NCBI GenBank assembly: GCA_011800805.1
Contig: MPNW01000048.1
Location: forward strand, 730,101-794,100
DNA: 64,000 nt
Source: Hirudo medicinalis
Lineage: Eukaryota; Annelida; Clitellata; Hirudinida; Hirudinidae
Reading direction: 5' to 3'
Both the position numbers and the translations under genes were made by a program. The notes below the pieces were generated by a model, which worked only from the letters and a program-made list of their open reading frames with translations, did not search any database and was not told where the DNA came from. Below, piece after piece: positions 1 to 12,592 of the stretch; the first letter of the stretch is position 1; each line of letters begins with the position of its first letter.

Positions 1-533
1 GGTTTATTAAATTTAATCGAGAATTGTTTAATTGAAATTATAAATTAATATATAAAATATGATATATTTCGAATTAGATTATGAATATATTAAGTTTTTG
101 AAAAAATATCCATTTCGAGCATCTTTATGCTTCTAATGATGGTTTACTTGTGACATCAAATCTCGCCATCGGATGCATTAAACGAGGCAGAAATTACATT
201 TGAAATGAAGACAACAACGTGTTTTTTCTTAAAATTCGAGGCTCCAGGGAGAAACAGAAAGCGAAATTTTTTCTTCGAAGAATTATTGGATTGAGTCACA
301 TTTCATCGTTAAAGTGAGAATTCTTACCACGAGGTAGAAAAGTAAATTATGCACTTGCATCTGGGTTCTGAATTAAAATTGATATCTCCTAAGTTGGCAG
401 GTGTACGTTAAAGTTAAAATTTATCTGTTGAAGGTTGAACAATTACAGCTTCCAACCCACAAAGATACATCAACATTGCAATAAAATACTCTTACGTGCA
501 GTTACGGATTACATTCATTCTTAAACTACTTAC

Positions 534-602
534 ATTTATGCAGAGACATAAGGTTTAATGCGATATTTTTCAGCATTCTCTCTTCACTAGGATCGCAAGG
601 AG
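534..602 (-). other. orphan candidate coding exon
   Basis: A 69-base open stretch on the minus strand lies between a pyrimidine-rich acceptor (run of T then TAG) and a perfect GTAAGT donor. It encodes about 22 residues with the motif PCDPSEERMLKN and enters and leaves in compatible phases. No neighbouring exon could be joined to it, and the peptide is not recognised. It may belong to a gene lying mostly to the left of the window, or it may be a chance match. Confidence 0.3.
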
Positions 603-1978
603 CTAAAAACAAACAAACAATCAAATCATTGAGAAAATAGAAAACTTAAGTTTTAAATTTTTTTGAGATGGTGAATAATGTCCAGCTTTGAGAATATGTT
701 TCTAATTTAACAAATTTAATCGAATTAAAAATCTTGATAACCTTGTTTCGTAATATGTGTAATAAATCGTAATAAATATTTTATAATCACGTTTGAAAGT
801 TTGTTATCGCTTATCAATTGCTTAAGTCACTCTAATATCGAATCAACAATGAGTATGAATCTAATTCAACATTGTTTACCTAACACGAATATCTAAAAAT
901 GATTTTAACAAAAACAAATCGGACATTGTTAATTTTGCCTGCTAAAGATGACATACGCGCGCAGATAAATCCACGTAATCCTGGATGTGAAACCAACTGT
1001 ACATTTACAACTCATATTAATAACAATAATACAACTCATATTCATGACCACCTCTAGAAAATTCGGACCTCTAGACCACGGACCCATAAACTTTACTTTT
1101 TACTTAAAAAACGACAAATTTTAAGACAAATCTTAACAATATGTAAACATTTTTGGATCGCCCGGGTTTTAAAATACTAAAATGTTACTAACATATCAAA
1201 ACCTTTTGATATATACCGAAATATCTGTCGGCGTACATGAATATGGATGCTCAGTTAGATTTTGTTTTATTTATTTATTTTTTAGAGCCGAACAAATAAA
1301 TATGCACATTAAACATCAACATAAAAGTAAAATGCCATCGAAGGTCAGTCCTGAGGGAGTGAAGTCCCGCTATCAGGGCTTCCAAATTTAGATTATTATT
1401 TCCGATTAGTTTAGATAGTTGTATGTTAAGTGTAAGTGTTCATTACATGCTTTTGATGAATGAGTTCGATAGAAACTCTAGGTGGCTTCCAGACACAATA
1501 ATTCTTGAACATCCTCGTTCACAAATCATCTCAAATAAGATATGACTTATATTCCGTGACAAGAACATGAAACAAATTTTTTGAAAACTAAATGCAATTT
1601 AATATTGGTAATGATTTGGTTTGCATGATAACCAATCTTCTAAAAATTGAAGCTTAATGTTGAAGTGAACTTTGTCGTTTAAGATTGTAGCAAATGAAAC
1701 CAAGTTTTTGACGGAGAGGGGAGGGCGGCTTCGAGAATGAAGACGAATGAGATTCCATGCTCGGAGTCGGGGTCACCAAGTGAAGTGTTTGAAACTCGAG
1801 CTTTATTTCAAAATAAATTCGAACAACAACAAAAACTCCCACGATGTCATCCAAACTGAAATACGTATCAACCTCTCGGAATACTCTGAAACATTACCGG
1901 GTCTCTGGTCACTTGGAAAAGTAATCAAAATCAAAATAAATTGCGACTTAACTTACAAAAGATTGAATTTCTGAAAAC

Positions 1979-2068
1979 AAGATCAACAATGGTTAAACAA
2001 GATCAACAATGGTTAAACAAGATCAGCAATGATTATAAAAGATCAACAATGGTTAAACAAGATCAACA
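1979..2068. repeat. minisatellite, about 20-21 bp unit
   Basis: About four imperfect head-to-tail copies of a unit reading roughly agatcaacaatggttaaaca. The third copy is the most diverged. Confidence 0.8.
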
Positions 2069-3460
2069 TTACAAAAAGAAAGTTTAAATTCGTTCGTTTT
2101 TTCCACAAAACACAAAAATTTGTTTGCCGCTGATAAGTCTAATCAGTTGCATGCTCAGGAAATCTTCTGTTTAAAGGAAAATTTAATCTTTTAAAGGAAT
2201 GTCGGAGTAATTGCCATATATTAAAAATAATAAGGCATCTCAACCCAAATTAAAAACTTTTAATATCAGACAGTTTTAAATAACTCACGAAAGAAAGCAT
2301 TTCCATTATCGAACAAATGTTTTTAACGTTGGAAGTTTCTCGGAGGAGAGGAAATGAACGAAAGATGGAAGAGGAAAGAATGAATTCCAATTAAAATAGG
2401 ATCCAGTCGACATAAGAGAAAAAGAATTTTGTATGGATCGATTAACTGACGAAGGAAAGCTTGGATGAATGATAAACAAGCATCACACATTCTCATTAAC
2501 TTTTTATTATTACTACGATATTATTATTGCAATTGCTGTTGTTGTTGTTGTTAATATTACTGCTATCACGACAGCAGCATAATCTATGTCTTCGTGGGGA
2601 TTAGAGTTTCATGGACTTCTCATGGTTCCCCGGTGATTGTGAGAAGAAATACTGAACCCCAGTTAGAACACCGGTTTGTCATTCATCAACTTTCTCAAGC
2701 TCGCAGCATTTTCCAATGGAAGCTCACAAAACGAATAAAATAGCTCTACGTGATTATACGATTAAATTTTATAAAAGATATGAAAATATTCCAAATATAA
2801 ATTTATTTCAACAGTTTTAAATTGTCAAAAAAAAAATAAAAAATAAAAACTATGAAAAAAATAATATCCGATTATTATTATTATTATTATTATTATTTGT
2901 GAATGCATAAAAATGAAACGTCCCAAACATATAATCATTGTATTTTCAATAAAACATATTAACACTAATATCGTTATAAATTTCAACAAATTATAATTAA
3001 ATAATTTTTCATTAACTTCGACTAATATTTTCAATCAAACATGTTCGATTAAAGACAAATTAATAAATAATTAAAAACAAAATAATAAAAATTCAAAAAG
3101 AAACATTAAAAAATGAATTGAAATATGATTTCCACTTGAGTTTTTTGACTTCACAATCTTTTCTGAGGTGTCAAATATAACTATTAAATTTCATTTAAAT
3201 ATTAAAATGGATTAAATGTTTAAATATATTTTATTGATTTTATTGTTTAATTATTAAATTAGTTTAATTAATCGATTAAGTAATTACTTCAATTGCTTTC
3301 AGTAATTATAAACCATTAACTTCAATTTGTATTAATTTTCAGTCCGTAATTTAGTTTTTGTATAAAATTTAGTCATTTCGGAGAATTGATGTTTGGACGA
3401 TAAAAATTATTGATTACGAGTGAGGCTTATTGAGGCTATGAAATTTTTTAGCAAGCACAT

Positions 3461-3585
3461 AAGTACAGTAAGTACAGTAAGCACATAAGCACATAAGTAC
3501 AGTAAGTACAATAAGTACAGTAAGCACATAAGCACATAAGTACAGCAAGTACAATAAGCACAGTAAGCACAGTAAGCACATTAAT
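3461..3585. repeat. AGTACAGTA/AGCACATA short tandem repeat
   Basis: Nested 8-9 base units (agtacagta, agcacata) alternate in an irregular higher-order pattern over about 125 bases. Confidence 0.8.
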
Positions 3586-3746
3586 TTACAAACGAGAAAA
3601 AGATTCTCTTGAGAAGTCTGTTAAATGAACTGAATGTTCAGAGGAAGATTCCTTGGTGAGATTAGAGAGAATTATTCAAAACTAATTTCTTTCATAAATA
3701 AAAATTATTTCTGTCGCTATTTTTGTAAATGTATGTAATGTGTCGT

Positions 3747-3852
3747 GTTCAAAACCCAGCCTGCACTGCCACAAGCGCCCTTGGGAAGGAGCGCTATATA
3801 AATGGTTAACGAAAAGCGCCTCTGACGCTAAGCATATGGCGCTATATAAATG
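3747..3852 (+). repeat. L2-like LINE 3' tail, doubled
   Basis: The string gcgctatataaatg occurs twice, at 3791 and 3839. This sequence is characteristic of the 3' ends of L2-clade LINEs and SINEs that borrow their tails. Related copies lie at 16901-16955 (minus), 60989-61026 (minus) and 56853-56930 (plus). Assignment is from memory of the motif; no body of the element is present. Confidence 0.5.
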
Positions 3853-5107
3853 AACTACATCATACATTTACATATTTATTTTTTAAAATTATATGCAAAA
3901 TAATGTCTTGTCTCCAATTTCTTAAAAGCGAAAATAAATATTTAGTTGAAGAATCATCGCTCCTGTGAATGAGTTTTGAAAATTTTCGTATGTGAATACA
4001 TTGACGTTTCTTGGGTTTTAATAACAATATTTATTTAATAATATCCATTTAATTATTTGTTGTAATAATAAAATTCACATTCACAAATATAAATGAGTAA
4101 TTAAATGTCAATGCAAATTAACATGCTCACATTCGATAATTTAATGAAATAAGTTATGGATTCAGGAAAGTCTGAAAAAAAAAAACACAAAATTATTCAA
4201 TTAGTGGACGCCCCACGCAATTAGTGACTGAAAAATGTGCAATAATTGACGAAAGGAGTGTTGAAATAGTAAATATCTTTTTATTGCTTGACGAGGGCGG
4301 AGACTCAATTTAAAACATGAGACCCTGCTGGGTTCCTTCCCTGTTTTGAGCATCACACGCTTATTTCCCTCAAGGAAGTGAACTGCAACCACAACCAACC
4401 AAAAATGCTAAATTCCTTCAAGAAATGAGGAACAGAAAAATAGCAATAAGACTCATTTATTGGTATAAAATATTAACATCAGCACAACGTTGCCGCTGCA
4501 AAGCTGTTTGTGTTCTTGGGATGACACATCCTCAAATCAATGAAGAGAAATAGAGATGAAATATGGGCATGGCGACTCTAAAATTGCAGTACATCAATCC
4601 ACGCTTTATTTTTGTGTAAGATTGAGATTGCTGTTTGTTTTTGCTGCGATTAAATGGTGAAATTGCTGAAAATTTCAAATGAGAAATGCTCAGCAAGTTC
4701 AAATCTGTAGCAAGTGACAAATAAATGATATCTATGGAAAAGAAAAGAAAATGACATTGTGACAACTGAGACACTGACAACGTTTTATGCAAACTCTCAG
4801 GCCTCAATGATAAAATATTGCCTCAGAAATACACGTAAATATTATCTGAGCGCTGTAAATAAAGGTTTCCCATGAATTTTTGATATCACAAGGGTCGCTT
4901 GTTTGGTGATCTGCCAACACGGTCTGCCAACACCTTCAGTTATGTCATTCAAAAGTTCCCAATCGGTCAGAATTAACCTGGTCTGAAAGGCAACAGTCGC
5001 ATGTATGAGTTTACAAAGGGTTCAACGGCGAGGTGGAAAATAATTTTTCATCAACAAATAACTCGAGTTGTTTTCCAAGAACTTCCCATTGCTCCTCGTT
5101 ACTCCAA

Positions 5108-7084
5108 CTACTTAGAATTCCAGCCACCATCCATGACAAAGTTGGATCCTGTGACTTGGTCTGCAGCTTCAGTGCATAGGAAGACACACATTTCCGACAG
5201 CTGCAAACAGGAGAGTGATGCTTGAGTTACACAACTTAACAACAACAACAGCAGCAACAACAACAACATAATGTAAGAAAAGAAAATGGAAAGAATATTT
5301 TTGATATTCTCAAGTTACTGTAAGACCAACGGTAATACTATTAATAAAAAAACTTGTAATTTATGATTGAAAAAATAATAAACTATGAAGCAATGACTTA
5401 AAATCAACCTGCTTCACGGACACCGCTTCTTTTGACGGATGATAAAAGGACATGAATTGTTTCTGAAATTCATTACATTCACCAACATTATTATCATCGT
5501 AATTATCATCATAATCCTCATCATCGCCTTCGTCAATCGCACAACATTAACAAATCACGACTATCATTTCATCACCTTGGCCTCTTCGTAAGATATCTTC
5601 TCCTTATCGGCTAAGGCCCGAACTTGTGAAATCAGTACTGCGATAAGACGTGGATTGATATGGAAGGATGTCATGGGTGATGTCAAGTAATCCAGTTAAG
5701 TCAAGCAACAAAACAAAATAAAGAAGCTCAACACATTAACATTTGTTCGATAAAAAAATTTACAGTGGCTGCTCACATATTATTATTGTTATAATTATCA
5801 CATATAATTATTGTAAAAGATTTATGCAAATATTATTCGATATTTTTGTTGTACAATTAATTATTAAATGTGTTTTTATACATTTGAAATTCCTTAAAAT
5901 TTATGATTCATAACTCAGTTTTGTGAGTATTTCATTACAAATGAAAATAAAACCACTTCGTAAATTACTTCGTAATATATTAATATAAATTAAATATATT
6001 AATAGTTATAAAACGTATTTAATACAATATTAATTATTATTAAATAGCAAATAATAAAACATTTAAATCCACTCACTAGGTGTCTCAACAAAACCAGGTG
6101 AAATGGCATTGCAGGTGATGCCACTACCTGCAGTCTCCAAGGCAACCACCTTGCCATTTAACAACAATGTAGAATTTATATTTTGCTCGCTTACAAACGA
6201 AATATGCAAGAATTCTAAGAATTTTCATTAAATCAGCAGAAACTTTGTAAAACATGCCTTGGTCAGCCCAGCCAATCCATGCTTGGCTGAGCAGTAGGCA
6301 GATTTGAATGGAGACGCTTTGAGGCTATGTACTGAGGCAACATTGATGATTCTACCCCATCTCTTCTCCAGCATCGGTGGAAGGAAGGAACGGATGAGGA
6401 GGAAAGGAGTGGTCAACATGACGGCAATGAGATCATTCCACTTACCGACTGGAAAGTCCTGCACTTTGGAAACGTGTTGAAATCCTTTGCAGAAGAAAGA
6501 AATGGGGAATAACAATTGCAGTCATTGAGGAGTTTAACCATCGTCTTCGTCATCATCATCGCCACAAACGTCATCAACACCGAGTACAATTCATACTAAG
6601 CAAATCCTCCACAAACCTGCGTTGTTCACAAGAACATCAATTCCACCCGGAAATGCAGACATGACTTCATTTATGAACAAATCCACTTCCGCTTGCTGAG
6701 TCAAATCAGCGGGGAAATGTTCGCACTTGACCCCGTACTTTCTGAAAGGGATTATTGGACTTTCTTAATTATATTAAGATAGCTGTTGGAATAAATTTAA
6801 TGGCAGCAGAAATTAATGAGACATATTTTAATGTAACAGTTGAGAAAATATGACGTGAATATGCGCCAATTATTTATTTATTTTTTTTTTTTGAGCAATT
6901 TTATTTATTAACCAAGCACAAAGTAAATTTCACTTCGAAATGTCGCATTTGATGGTTTCAATAAGAGCTTCGTCACCGAAACCACTGAGCAAAACATCGG
7001 CACCTCTCAGTGCCAAACCATGAACCATGTCCAACCCTATGCCACTGGTAGATCCGGTCGCTAAGGCGACTTTGCCCTTCAGAA
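5108..7084 (-). CDS. D-3-hydroxybutyrate dehydrogenase, bacterial type (SDR)
   Basis: A classical short-chain dehydrogenase. It is predicted to interconvert D-3-hydroxybutyrate and acetoacetate with NAD. Exons (minus): 6934-7084, 6617-6741, 6258-6484, 6077-6149, 5576-5637, 5409-5462, 5108-5200. Motifs in order are TGSTSGIG (cofactor), NNAG, NVAS with the catalytic Ser, YCSAK (Tyr and Lys), the SPGFVETP loop, and MDGGW near the stop. The signature around GFQHV...FPVGKW and GRIINVASVH matches PHB-cycle 3-hydroxybutyrate dehydrogenases rather than mitochondrial BDH1. All frames join without a shift. The intron after 6258 begins GC rather than GT. The initiator exon is not certain. A 10-base candidate, ATGAAGAGA plus T before GTAAAA at 8333-8342, would fit the phase and give 264 aa, close to the family length, but that is only a suggestion. 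Confidence 0.88.
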
Positions 7085-8389
7085 CTGAATTACAAAGCAT
7101 GAAGTTAGAATTGCTTTTGTAATAATTATTATTTGAATTAATATTCGACTATTATTAGCTGTTGTAATTGCTACCATTGCTATCATTATCAGTGTTATCT
7201 GTTATTATTAATAATAATAATAATACTAGTGTGTTGTTGTTTGTTGTTGGAGTTTATGTTTTGATTTTATTTTGCACAAATCTAAATGCCAACCATTCAT
7301 TCATTCAATCTGTTTCTGATAAAAAGAGTAAGAATTTTATATTTATTATTTATTTAAGAATTTATATTCTGACAAACAAAAACATTAATATTAATTTATC
7401 AATATTAATATTATAAGATTATCAAATAGCATAAATAATTCTAATCAAAATATGTCAATATATTTATGAAATGATTTTAAACAGAGCAAATGAATCATGC
7501 AATCATGCATATTGTACGTGAACAGTTTCCCCGACTTAAACATTGCTTAATTGAATATTAATGTATTAAATTTTATTTTATGTTTTGAACCTCACATTTC
7601 TCAGTGGTCGCACCTCGGCAGTCCCTCGTCATTCGGAAAGTCTGAACATGAACATTTTAAAATGTATTCGCGTTCGTTGAGTTGATAACATCTTTGTTTA
7701 TAATGTTGCTGTTCATAATGTTGTTGTGTCTAACCTGACTTAGGAGTGGGTAGAAATATTTCAAATGCCTCACCAGCGTAGGACTTGCGAACATTACCAA
7801 CGACATTTCAATTCTGTTTTGTGAAAACATTCGTTTTAAATTGACAAGATGTGTGAACGAAACAGTTGAATGATAGGTGGGTGTTTTCAAATCCGCAAAA
7901 TAATTATCAATAACCAGCAATTATAATCTCCAGAAAGTCTCCATCTGACCTTTTCACTTCCTATGCGACCAAAACCTTCGAAAGAGAATTGAGGCTTGCT
8001 GTTTGTTTATTTATTATTGATTGAGTTTTGAAAGCAACGCATTTTAGAGTCGAAAACATCGAACAACTTGTGGAAGCATAATCCGTTTAGAAAACTCCCA
8101 ATTTAAAGGCAAGAAAGCTCCAAAAATTCAAACAAATTGAAGAGAGTTTATGATAAATAGGCACACAGCAATTGGTTTGGTTGAGCTCTAAAAGCAGAGC
8201 ACAGCAGCTGAGAAACGCTTGCTACACAAAACAATTTAAAAGTCTGAGTTCTAGAAACAGGACGAATGAGTTTGCGTAGAATAGGTTGTTCACGCGATAA
8301 AACAAGCTTGAAATACAAAACTAAGGTTTTACATCTCTTCATAAAGTAACTCGTGTTTCACATAACATCATCCGAAGCCAAGAATGATT
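7085..8389. other. SDR 5' region / intergenic
   Basis: No coding exon is supported except the doubtful 10-base initiator exon of the dehydrogenase at 8333-8342. The DNA is A/T-rich with an ATA/TAA microsatellite near 7208. Confidence 0.4.
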
Positions 8390-11300
8390 TTATTGTCGAA
8401 CTGAAACAATGAATTTATTTGTTTTTCAAAGTTAAGTTATTAAATTCAGAAAATCCTATTTAACAACAAACCTCCACAAGCGTCATAGATCCAGTCTATG
8501 TAAAAGGTTATCCTGGTGTACACTCCTGGCCTCATGGGCAAGGCACAGCCAATGCCCCAACTGGCAACGCCGTGTAGGTACCACCTGTCGTTGACAGCAT
8601 TGTAACAGACAAAAGGACCCCCTGAATCTCTCTGGCAAGCATCTTTTCCACCTTCCTCATAACCAGCGCATATCATGCTGTTGAGCATGTGAATTCCGTA
8701 ATAATCGGCTCTTTTGCAAGTGTTGTGATTCACAATCGGTAGTCGAACTTGATTGAGGACTGTCCTGTCTCCTGTATCTGCACACACAGCGGAGAAATGT
8801 TTATTTTTAATGCGTTGCATTTTTTCATTTTGTTTTCAAAAAATCAGCATCTTGGCCCATCAAATAGTGTATTATTATACAATATATTAGCAGATATTAA
8901 TGTTTTTGTGTTTGTATTTAGCCCATCTTTTGCATGATATGATAAATATGAGCACGTGATATCGGGACAATATATTATTCAAGTTGTACGACAATAGCTT
9001 CAGATGTTGAACCATGTCTAAGGAAATATTGTAATTCTCAAAAGATTTGAATTTGTAACTATTAGGTTGCAAATACATTAATTCTTACAATTCCAACGAA
9101 TATTTGAAAAGAAAATCCACTCACGTTCCGTGTCTCCCCACCCCGTGACATAACAAAGGCTGGTCAGACGTGGCTCTTCCCTTGGAAGGCATATTGGAAG
9201 CACGTGGTTGTTAAACTTGAGTTTTCCATCAAGGATCATAACGACGATGTCATAAGGATTGCTCGAATAAAACTGATTGTATTTCTCGTGGACTTTGGCA
9301 GTCTTAATGGCCAAGGTCTGAGTTGGTCCGTCAAGAGTTGTTTTTTCATCGTATTCTCCTGCTACAATCCTCATGTGATCAAGAGGTCTCATCATCTTGT
9401 TGGCTGGATCATAACTGGGAGCAGCCATATTCTTTTCTCAACTTATTATAAGCCTTTTATTATCTACTCATGAAACTCACAAGCAATGGGCTGCCGAGAC
9501 GATAACAGATTCGCTGAGTATGGATCCTCCGCAGTTGTGCTCCCACTGACCATTCTTGAAGACTCTGACGCTGACCATCCAGGGCCAAGAAAAGGGTTTG
9601 GCCTGCTCACCATTTACAATGCGTTCCTCGATGTTTGGCTTTATTGGTGGTCTTCCACAAATGGGAGTTGAAGGTTCATCCACTGAATAATAAAACGAAA
9701 TTTATGATGGTTTATTGTTTTTAACTTGAAAGGTTCTTAAGAAGGTCCGATGTCTAGGAATGTCTGCACATTTGGCATTTCTAGTAGACTTTGGCTGAGA
9801 ATGTGGCGTCCAATTTCCTAACTGCCTCAGAAATTGGCGCCTGGGTGATGTGGGGCCAAATGATAGAAATTATAATAACAATGTAAGTGATAGTTTACAA
9901 AACATTGCTTAAAGAGACTTATTCACAAATGCAATAATTTACTGCCTGCTTTCTGACAAATTCTCACGGCTGGGTCCACACACTTTCTTTTGACTCAGTT
10001 TCTTAGGTGTAACGTTTGACAAGTGCAGTAAGTTTGTTAAGATTAAGAATTATATTGTAAATAAGTAAAATCTAGTCTAACGACTTCTCACTATTTACAG
10101 CCTTTCATTGGCAACTTAATTAATTACGCCTCATCCTTCGAAATCTAACATTTTGCTGGAACCATGCGCCATTTCACAGCAAATTTTCCGACGTCGTTTG
10201 TGGAGTCTGTGATGAAGTACAAGTAGAGGTATTGTTCTGTGGATTGGAGCAATTCCATTGGAAGTTCTGATCCGCAATATTTCCCTGAAACAATTTCGAT
10301 TAATTTAATTTAAATAAAAAGTTTGAATTTTTATTAGCAATAATAACTAATTAATAATAATGGCAATAATAATTAATAAATATTAATTATTAATATTATA
10401 TTAATTATTATATTATTATATTATTATTTTATAATATTATTTTATATTATTTTATAATTATTATATTAATTATAATTAATATTAGTAATAACAACTAATT
10501 AGTAGCAACAAATAAATATAAACAAATAAATACCACAGACTATTTAATTAGGTTCACAAATGGAAAGACAACCCACCCAAGGAAATTCCATTCCTGTTGA
10601 CCACGTCGAATACTTCCAGAAGATCGTACCTGCATTCTTGGTTCGATTCAATGTCCAAGGACATCACGCTCAATTCAACCACCTGGAAGTGGAAAAATGG
10701 AAGATGAGGTGAAATAATAATAATAATAATAATAATTAATAATAATAACAGGAATAATACAGGTTGAAGTTTCTGATAATTCATCTTAATGCTTAGTAGA
10801 CTGTGACCTAACTCTGTCTTTGGTATGAAACTCAACTTCATAAGCATCGTAACTCAACTTTATTTTGACAACTATTTGATACAAGACAACGCGACAATTA
10901 CCAACTCAAACGTTACCACATGAGAGCCACATGAGAACCACATGAGAGCCACATGAGAGCCACATGAGAACCACATGAGAGCCGAGAACCCTTATTTATT
11001 TATTTATTTGATTAAAGTCCGTTGCATGACTAAGATGATTTGGACTGAGCCGAGAGCCCTCAAACCTATTCCTTATATACGAAACCATTATAGTCCATAT
11101 AATACTATATTGTACTTTACGTCAGAACAGATTGTTTCAAACAAAATGTATATCACATTATAATCACAATCATACGTAGTTCTTTGGTTAAAAGTATTAA
11201 CTGTTCATACATCATCATATATTATTATGACATAATAACATTATCAAATCATTACCATGACCTACCTCTCCAGGCGGTGCGACGAATTTCCAGCTGCAGG

Positions 11301-12592
11301 TCAAGTTGTTTCCATAGGTGTTCGATTCGTATCCAGGAGAGTAAATGATTCCTTGAGGTTCACTCAACACCCGTGGTCTGGAGGGTCCACATGGTTCAAC
11401 GTCTTTGAAATATTTTATTTTAAATCGGAACTAATAATCAATTTAAGCTTTAACAGGCTTAATTATGAGTCATAAGAGTGATGACTTGTCTGACTTGCAT
11501 CAGCATAATGTAAACATTTTATGCAAATTAAACGTACTTGGGTCGTCCCCATAAAACTTGTTCTAAACAAATACAAAATGAGGAGTTTATGACATGTTAA
11601 GCTTTTAGCATTTATTTCATAATTCAATAAATATAATTTATTCCAAACGGGAAAAAAAGAAAAAACTGGAACAAAAATGATGTTACCATTTTGAGGTTCC
11701 TTTCCAAGTCTTTGTGTGGATTGAATGCTTTCTTCTCTGTCGGAAAATAATGATAAATAATAATAAATATTCATATTTAAGTAGAAATTCATTAATCCAC
11801 ACCAGAATATCGGACCAACCATTTATATAAAGTTCTTTCCTAATATTGGCGCTTGTGGGTTGCGAACACGACTCATAGCAACTGCTGCCATTACTACCGC
11901 ACGCAGGAATTCAACTCTCTGAACTAACTTATGTATCACATTATTGATTGTTAATTAATTAATTATTATTATTATTTTAAAAAAGAATAAATACTGAAGA
12001 AGATGACGACGAGGATGAGGATGTTGATTATAACATTAATATCGAATCAATTCCAATCATCGATGACTTTTGTAATTACGTGTTTCCATGTTCTCGTCAG
12101 TCACAACTTCATTTTCTTCTGCTTGTGAGTCTTCATCTTCCTCAATCCTTGATTTGACATCCAGATCATGGCCAGATCTTTGTAGATTGAATTTTAATGA
12201 ATTTCTTCCACTTATCAATAATTACTAAATTAGATAATTATTCTAATTATTTAATAATAAAATAATATTAAAATGCTTCACTCTTTTTTTCGAAACTCCT
12301 TTAATTTTTTCAGGAGTTCTTTTAAAAGTGCTTCTTTCTCAACGTCGCCCTTGAAGCTGCGTAAAAAAAGTAACAATAATTGTGCTATCAGTTAAAGAAC
12401 AATAATAATGCTAACAGTTAAATTTAGTAATAATTTAACAGATGAATATTGCAGATTACACATCAAAAAGATTTTCTTAAGAAAAAATGCCAGGATGACT
12501 TGATAACGTATGGTGTACCTCGCTTGTTCAGAAAGAAATGCGTTAAGAATGAGCACCACAAATATTCCGGTTGTGATTATGTTCCTCATCAT
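8390..12592 (-). CDS. secreted CUB-trypsin serine protease 1
   Basis: Predicted secreted trypsin-like protease of 493 aa. Exons (minus): 12519-12592, 12282-12356, 12080-12177, 11687-11734, 11266-11402, 10577-10682, 10150-10284, 9481-9682, 9125-9414, 8472-8777, 8390-8400. A signal peptide (about residues 1-23) is followed by a Lys/Glu-rich segment, an acidic linker, one CUB domain (about 99-224) and an S1 peptidase domain. Activation would cut R245 before IVNG. The triad is H290 (AAHC), D347 (YDIVV) and S440 (DSGGP). Asp at the S1-pocket position (DACQ) implies cleavage after Lys or Arg. Residue 438, which is Gly193 in chymotrypsin numbering, is Arg. The CUB-to-protease join uses a GTTAGA donor that overlaps an in-frame TAG. 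The last coding exon is only 11 bases. The domain order resembles ovochymase-like proteases. It is tandem with a second copy at 14.4-18.6 kb. Confidence 0.9.
10916..10984. repeat. 11-bp minisatellite in protease 1 intron
   Basis: About six head-to-tail copies of cacatgagagc or cacatgagaac lie inside intron 5 of protease 1. Confidence 0.85.
11856..11916. repeat. TGGGTTGCG interspersed repeat, copy 1
   Basis: Begins tgggttgcgaacac and ends near ccgcacgcaggaa. It shares order and spacing with the element at 31435-31495, where the terminal inverted repeat is complete. Its right end is degraded. Confidence 0.5.

Larger units (their letters stand above)
603..5107. other. intergenic, repeats only
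   Basis: No protein family was recognised on either strand. The open frames here are short and have no codon structure or splice context. The stretch holds two minisatellites, an L2-like LINE tail, a short ATT microsatellite near 2873 and A/T-rich unique DNA. Confidence 0.6.

Noticed and set aside
8333..8342. 10-base first exon of the dehydrogenase, and a possible operon with protease 1
   Set aside because: The phase fits, but such a short match is expected by chance, and nothing else shows the two genes share a transcript.
10145..10284. CUB exon of protease 1 as the end of a separate gene
   Set aside because: The stop directly overlaps a usable donor whose phase matches the next exon exactly, and protease 2 has the same CUB-protease join; kept only as a possible isoform.
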